Assembly (NCBI GenBank): GCA_007132635.1
Contig: SLOG01000188.1
Location: 1 to 8,524, forward strand
Reading direction: 5' to 3'
Length of the DNA stretch: 8,524 bases
Origin: Limnochordia bacterium
GTDB lineage: Bacteria; Bacillota; Limnochordia; Darwinibacteriales; SLO01
The translations under genes were made by a program, and so were the position numbers. The notes under the pieces were generated by a model. The model did no database searches. It had not been told where the DNA came from and saw nothing but the letters and a program-made list of their open reading frames with translations. Shown here piece after piece: positions 4,577-8,524 of this stretch. Every line of letters starts with the position of its first letter. Within the stretch, counting starts at the first letter, position 1.

Positions 4577-6949
4577 ATGCCTAGGGAATGTCCACTGAGT
4601 CCGCGACAGCGAGAGGTCGCTGGAATTGTCCTATTCGCTTTCGCCGTTTTTTCTGTGGTCAGCCTTTATGTCCAGACTGCCGGGATTGTGGGATACCAGG
4701 TGCGTGAATTTCTACGTTTGCTGTTAGGGATGACCGCGCCAGGCTTTGGCGTCGTTTTGGCTCTGGCTGCAGTCCACATGATTCGCGGGAGCCTGTGGCC
4801 AATTCGAATTCGCAAGGCTCTTGGTTATACAGCAGCAGCAGCGGCTCTATTGGCTCTCGTCCATACGCTGGCAGTGTATCAAGGATACCAGCTTCCGCCA
4901 TCGTTGGAGCAGGAAATCGCTTTCGCGGGCGGAGGAGCCGGCGCCGGGGTGGTTGGAGCCGTGCTCATGGTTGCTTTTCTGACGGCATTTGGATTACCTG
5001 GGGCGTATATTCTACTGGTCAGTCTGTTTCTTATCGGGGTGATATTGGTTAGCGATGTTTCCTTCGGCACCTTGGTGCACCTTATTGGATGCGCGTTGAC
5101 CCGGGGTGTTCGTTTCATCGGGGATTCCTTGTCGCGAAGCGGCCAGAATGTAAGAGAAAGGTTCGCTGAATGGGTGGACCGTCAGAAACGCAGACGCATA
5201 GAAAAACGGCTGCAAACAGGGAAAATGGCGACGCAGAGGTCGACGAAACGATCGAAGAAGAAAAAGCGCTCGACTGGGCGTGAGCAGCCAAGTGAAGCAG
5301 CTCCAGCCACCGCGCCAGATAGCGGCGTAGATGCGGGTTTTGACGCAGTGTTCTCGCAGCCGGCCGTGAAAGAGAAGCAAGAGGCACCAGCATCCATGCG
5401 GTCTAGATCGGATACTGCAAAAAAGCGGCGGGAGGCCGCGGCATCCGAGACGACTCGAGACGAGCTTCCGGCGTATCCCCCGTTGTATCTGTTGAAGAAA
5501 ACTGGAGCGAGGCAGCGAACTGCCCAGCAGGAGGATTCACAAAAGGAGCTTCTTGAGGAGACTTTCGCAAGTTTCGGTATTTCTGCCTCCGTGGTGAATG
5601 TGTGCCAAGGACCTGTCGTCACTCGGTATGAACTTCAGCTGGCGCGAGGCATCAAGGTCAGCCGCATTACTTCGTTGGCAGATGATCTGGCGTTATCCCT
5701 TGCGGCGGCAGATGTTCGGATTGAGGCGCCAGTACCAGGGAAGTCAGTCATCGGTATCGAAGTGCCCAATCAAGAACGCCATCCCGTTTTGATGCGTGAT
5801 GTGCTTGAACAACCGGAGTTTCAGCAGCATGACAGCAAGGTCGCTTTAGCGCTCGGGCAGGATATTGCAGGGAATCCGGTGATCGCTGATCTGCGGAAAT
5901 GGCTCCATGTGCTGGTCGCTGGAGCCACGGGTTCGGGGAAAAGTGTCTGTCTCAACTCCATGATCGGCAGCATCTTATTTAACGCTTCGCCACAGGAAGT
6001 TAAACTGCTGATGATAGATCCTAAACGGGTAGAGTTGGCGGTCTATGATGGAGTGCCTCACCTTATTTCCCCGGTTGTTACTGATCCCAAGAAGGCGGCT
6101 ACGGCGCTGCGCTGGGCTGTTGCTGAGATGGAGAGGCGCTATAAGCTTTTTGCAGAAACTGGTGTGCGAAACATTGATATGTATGAAGAACTCGCAGCAA
6201 AACATTCAGATGCTGATACAATCCACCGGCCAGAGGTCGATAGTGACTCAGAGGCCGAGAGTGAGGAGCATGAAGCGAAACCCCTCGAACGGCTCCCGTT
6301 AATCGTAATTGTGATCGATGAGTTAGCCGATCTGATGATGGTGGCTGCGTCAGAAGTAGAGGACGCGATCTGCCGAATCGCTCAAATGGCTCGGGCTGCG
6401 GGAATGTATCTAATCATTGCAACACAGCGTCCCTCGGTGGATGTCATCACGGGACTGATTAAGGCTAACGTACCATCTAGAATTGCCTTCGCTGTGTCGA
6501 GTCAAGTTGACTCCCGGACGATTCTCGATATGGCCGGCGCTGAACGACTAATCGGTAAAGGTGACATGCTGTTTTACCCATTAGGGGCCTCAAAACCGAC
6601 TCGAGCGCAGGGTGCTTGGATCGCGGACAGCGAGGTAGAGGAACTTGTTCAGTTCTGGAAAAACCGTGAGGATCCGGAGTACCAAGAGGAAGTTATGGAT
6701 CCCCCGGAAATATCCTTGAATGGTAAGACCGAGTCTGATGTAGATGAGCTTCTTGATGATGCAGTTCGCCTAGTGATTGATACGGGCCAGGCCTCGATTT
6801 CGTTGCTGCAGAGGCGTTTTCGGATTGGATACAGCCGAGCAGCGCGACTTATTGATGTGATGGAGGTGCGAGGAATTGTTGGGCCCTACCAAGGCAGCAA
6901 ACCGCGGGACGTTCTTGTCGATGAATCCACTTTGGAATCAGCGAGGTGA
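4577..6949 (+). CDS. ftsK: DNA translocase FtsK/SpoIIIE
   Basis: This is the hexameric, septum-anchored DNA pump that clears chromosome from the closing septum (FtsK) or moves it into the forespore (SpoIIIE). The 790-residue product has four or so membrane segments within about 13-165. A basic, low-complexity linker spans about 190-300 (RSKKKKR near 225-231), then come the alpha and beta motor domains: Walker A GATGSGKS (449-456), DPKRVEL (481-487), Walker B IVIDELADLM (578-587) and ATQRPSVDVITG (615-626). A winged-helix gamma domain lies at about 723-780. An acidic insert (544-571) precedes Walker B. The frame is open back to a GTG at 4439, but that stretch overlaps pgeF and lacks membrane character. 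The ATG at 4577, 5 bases after GAGGTGA, is the better start. FtsK versus SpoIIIE specialisation cannot be decided here. Confidence 0.96.
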   Translation: MPRECPLSPRQREVAGIVLFAFAVFSVVSLYVQTAGIVGYQVREFLRLLLGMTAPGFGVVLALAAVHMIRGSLWPIRIRKALGYTAAAAALLALVHTLAVYQGYQLPPSLEQEIAFAGGGAGAGVVGAVLMVAFLTAFGLPGAYILLVSLFLIGVILVSDVSFGTLVHLIGCALTRGVRFIGDSLSRSGQNVRERFAEWVDRQKRRRIEKRLQTGKMATQRSTKRSKKKKRSTGREQPSEAAPATAPDSGVDAGFDAVFSQPAVKEKQEAPASMRSRSDTAKKRREAAASETTRDELPAYPPLYLLKKTGARQRTAQQEDSQKELLEETFASFGISASVVNVCQGPVVTRYELQLARGIKVSRITSLADDLALSLAAADVRIEAPVPGKSVIGIEVPNQERHPVLMRDVLEQPEFQQHDSKVALALGQDIAGNPVIADLRKWLHVLVAGATGSGKSVCLNSMIGSILFNASPQEVKLLMIDPKRVELAVYDGVPHLISPVVTDPKKAATALRWAVAEMERRYKLFAETGVRNIDMYEELAAKHSDADTIHRPEVDSDSEAESEEHEAKPLERLPLIVIVIDELADLMMVAASEVEDAICRIAQMARAAGMYLIIATQRPSVDVITGLIKANVPSRIAFAVSSQVDSRTILDMAGAERLIGKGDMLFYPLGASKPTRAQGAWIADSEVEELVQFWKNREDPEYQEEVMDPPEISLNGKTESDVDELLDDAVRLVIDTGQASISLLQRRFRIGYSRAARLIDVMEVRGIVGPYQGSKPRDVLVDESTLESAR

Positions 6950-6954
6950 GTGAT

Positions 6955-7314
6955 ATGAAAGAATTGGGCGCCTTGCTGCACGAAGCTCGAGTTGCCAAAG
7001 GTTTGTCCCTCTATGATCTGGAAAACGAGACGAAGATCAAACACCGTTATCTCGAGAGCATTGAAGATGGCGAGTTCGACAGAATCCCTGGGGAGGTCTA
7101 TCTACGCGGTTTTCTTCGCAGCTATGCGAGAGCTGTAGACTTGGATCCGGGTGAAGTCATAGCTCAGTACGAGTATTTCTTGGATCCCCCGGCCCCCATC
7201 GAACGCGGAAAGGCCCGCAAGAAGAGAGCAGCGCAGCGCCGCAAACAGCGTATTTACCTAGGTCTTATCGTGCTTCTTGCCCTGACAGCTCTGGTGATTT
7301 GGCTGTATTATTGA
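6955..7314 (+). CDS. RodZ-like HTH protein with single C-terminal membrane anchor
   Basis: The 119-residue product has an Xre/RodZ-type helix-turn-helix at about 1-75 (KELGALLHEARVAKGLSLYD opening, then IKHRYLESIEDGEFDRIPGEVYLRGFLRSYA). A basic juxtamembrane stretch follows at 84-99, and one membrane helix at 100-117 ends the protein. RodZ/YmfM proteins link the membrane to MreB and cell shape through the cytoplasmic HTH. This one lacks the outer beta domain found in full-length RodZ. The ATG at 6955 sits 5 bases after GAGGTGA (6943-6949). An in-frame GTG at 6946 overlaps the ftsK stop by 4 bases and would add MSD, but it lies inside the SD, so I prefer the ATG. Placement after ftsK recalls the spoIIIE-ymfM neighbourhood of Bacillus. 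Role in shape is inferred from the family. Confidence 0.85.
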   Translation: MKELGALLHEARVAKGLSLYDLENETKIKHRYLESIEDGEFDRIPGEVYLRGFLRSYARAVDLDPGEVIAQYEYFLDPPAPIERGKARKKRAAQRRKQRIYLGLIVLLALTALVIWLYY

Positions 7315-7327
7315 GGGAGGTTTTGGT

Positions 7328-8227
7328 TTGACAGGTGATTATATGGTGCGGGCCGTCGCTTATAATGGAGCTGTGCGAGCGTTTTCGCTTCGAACGACGG
7401 AGCTGGCTGACCATGCTCGGCGGAGACACTCGCTGTATCCGATTGCTTCGGCTGCCTTAGGGCGGACCATGACAGCTTCTCTAGTGCTGGGCAGTATGCA
7501 GAAGAGCGGTTCGGTTACGGTGCAGGTTCGAGGTACTGGGCCCCTTCGTACCATCGTTGTATCCGCCGACTCAGACGGCAGAGTGCGTGGTTATGTGGGG
7601 AATCCGTTAGTGGAGCTTCCGTTAGATGACCGAGGTAAGCTGCCTGTGGGAGAGGCTGTAGGGCCGGGGACACTCAATGTAATCCGCGACCTGGACATGA
7701 AGGAGCCCTACAGGGGCATAGTCCCTTTGGAAACTGGTGAGATCGGGGATGATTTCGCACGGTATTTTTATGACTCTGAGCAGACCCCATCAGTAGTTAG
7801 CGTAGGCGTATTGGTCAATCCGGACACGTCGGTCGCGGCTAGTGGTGGTCTTATCTTGCAGCTACTGCCCGGAGCTGCTGGTGACGTGGTGGCGACACTC
7901 GAACGGCGGATTCCGACGTTACTGCCGATAAGTTCGCTGATCGCCAACGGAAAGAGTCCTGAGGACATCCTGCACATGACTCTTGGGGACCATGTTTTGG
8001 AGATTCTTCACAGGCAAGCGGTCAGGTTTGTGTGTGATTGTTCGAAAGAACGGTTTGCTGAAGGTCTGCACACATTAGGCAAAGATGAACTCAAGCAGAT
8101 CGTGCTTGAGGACGGCAAGGCAGAGTTAATCTGCCACTTTTGCGAGGAGGCTTATCACTTTGACCGTGCGGAGCTGCAGGCCATTCTGGATGATCGCTCG
8201 CTAGACGGTTGGGAGGGTTCGATATGA
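7328..8227 (+). CDS. hslO: Redox-regulated chaperone Hsp33 (HslO)
   Basis: Hsp33 is a cytosolic holdase chaperone. Under oxidative stress its four zinc-binding cysteines form disulfides, the C-terminus unfolds and it binds unfolding proteins. The 299-residue product shows the N-terminal start MVRAVAYNGAVRAFSLRTTE (6-25), the ASAALGRTMTASLVLG stretch (40-55), GEIGDDFARYF (137-147), SEQTPSVVSVGVLVNPD (150-166), and the redox switch CDC (Cys236, Cys238) plus CHFC (Cys269, Cys272). All four zinc ligands are present and length is normal. The TTG at 7328 is the start because GGGAGGT (7315-7321) lies 6 bases before it; the ATG at 7343 is too far from any SD. It follows the HTH gene by 13 bases and overlaps the next gene by 4, so cotranscription is likely. 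Confidence 0.97.
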   Translation: MTGDYMVRAVAYNGAVRAFSLRTTELADHARRRHSLYPIASAALGRTMTASLVLGSMQKSGSVTVQVRGTGPLRTIVVSADSDGRVRGYVGNPLVELPLDDRGKLPVGEAVGPGTLNVIRDLDMKEPYRGIVPLETGEIGDDFARYFYDSEQTPSVVSVGVLVNPDTSVAASGGLILQLLPGAAGDVVATLERRIPTLLPISSLIANGKSPEDILHMTLGDHVLEILHRQAVRFVCDCSKERFAEGLHTLGKDELKQIVLEDGKAELICHFCEEAYHFDRAELQAILDDRSLDGWEGSI

Positions 8228-8524
8228 TTCAGAAGCTGTTAGGAGCTTTGATAGTCGTCTTACTGTTGCTGGGCTTGCTAGTCGTGTCCGGAGCCCATTT
8301 TTTTATGGACTGGTGGTGGTTTGAGTCCTTAGACTTGTCGCAGATGCTCTTGAACCGTTTGTTGTGGGAGTGGGGACTGCGAGTCGCTGCATGGATTGGC
8401 CTAAGTGGACTGCTCTTCGCCAATCTGCTCTGGGCGCGTCCCGTTTTGGCGCAGGCCCTGTGGCGGTTTCCTCAGATCCAGCAGTATATCAAACAGAGAC
8501 ACTTGTTAGGTGTCATGGCTGGAG
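8224..8524 (+). CDS. UPF0182 (COG1615) membrane protein, N-terminal part, cut by window end
   Basis: The ATG at 8224 overlaps the hslO stop as ATGA, with an SD GGGAGGG at 8211-8217. The frame stays open to the last base, giving 100 residues. Residues 6-26 form one membrane helix and about 52-71 a second. Between them is MDWWWFESLDL (28-38), which matches the DWLWFESLGY motif that opens UPF0182 family proteins. These are large multi-pass membrane proteins, usually about 900 residues, found in clostridia, actinobacteria and cyanobacteria; their function is not established. Translational coupling to hslO is likely from the overlap. The assignment rests on the short motif and the helix layout, so it is good but not certain. 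Confidence 0.8.
   Translation, partial: MIQKLLGALIVVLLLLGLLVVSGAHFFMDWWWFESLDLSQMLLNRLLWEWGLRVAAWIGLSGLLFANLLWARPVLAQALWRFPQIQQYIKQRHLLGVMAG

Noticed and set aside
5182..5622. Minus-strand 146-codon frame under the ftsK linker
   Set aside because: It is the complement of the Lys/Arg/Ala/Glu-rich linker, giving a Ser/Phe/Ala-rich translation with no domain; treated as a shadow.
6698..7192. Repeated GGATCCCCCGG at 6698-6708 and 7182-7192
   Set aside because: Both copies encode an Asp-Pro-Pro stretch in unrelated proteins; 11 bases shared by coding constraint and chance, with no further similarity around them.
1..8524. CRISPR arrays, tRNA or rRNA genes, insertion sequences, phage or defence genes
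   Set aside because: Read through for regular repeats, tRNA-like cloverleaf sequence and transposase-type proteins; nothing seen, and every long gene is a known housekeeping family.

Overview
This window looks like ordinary chromosomal housekeeping DNA from a Gram-positive, Bacillota (Firmicutes)-type bacterium. The pointers are strong AGGAGG/GAGGTGA-type ribosome binding sites, frequent TTG and GTG starts, a DivIB-style POTRA protein, a SpoIIIE/FtsK with a short linker, a Bacillus-like HslO and a UPF0182 membrane protein. GC looks moderate (roughly 50-55% by eye). I cannot name the genus. A deep-branching, possibly thermophilic or acidophilic lineage would fit the unusual gene order, but that is inference.

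Layout: every supported gene is on the + strand. Positions 1-163 are a leader with short direct and inverted repeats and no recognisable gene. A division block follows: ftsW (164-1267), divIB/ftsQ (1289-1954) and ftsZ (2065-3135). A possible 30-codon ORF lies between divIB and ftsZ. After ftsZ there is a 171-base gap holding a strong hairpin, probably a terminator or processing site. A second tightly packed block then runs to the window edge: nrdR (3307-3780), pgeF (3765-4526), ftsK/spoIIIE (4577-6949), a small HTH-plus-membrane-anchor RodZ-like gene (6955-7314), hslO (7328-8227) and the first 100 codons of a UPF0182 gene (8224 onward, cut by the window end). Neighbours in this block overlap by 4-16 bases or lie 5-50 bases apart, so it is likely one transcript.

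How the genes fit together: FtsW polymerises septal peptidoglycan, DivIB belongs to the complex that licenses it, and FtsZ builds the ring that places it. FtsK/SpoIIIE pumps DNA through the closing septum. PgeF keeps peptidoglycan stem peptides correct, NrdR matches ribonucleotide reductase expression to nucleotide state, and HslO is a redox-activated chaperone. The notable feature is what is missing. The usual neighbours murG, murB and ftsA, and the spoIIGA-sigE-sigG and sepF genes that often follow ftsZ, are not in this interval.

I found no convincing new biological system. The findings are modest: a reduced dcw gene order without ftsA, repeat structure upstream of ftsW, a small coupled ORF before ftsZ, a DivIB without a cytoplasmic tail, an acidic insert in the FtsK motor and a RodZ-like protein without an outer domain.
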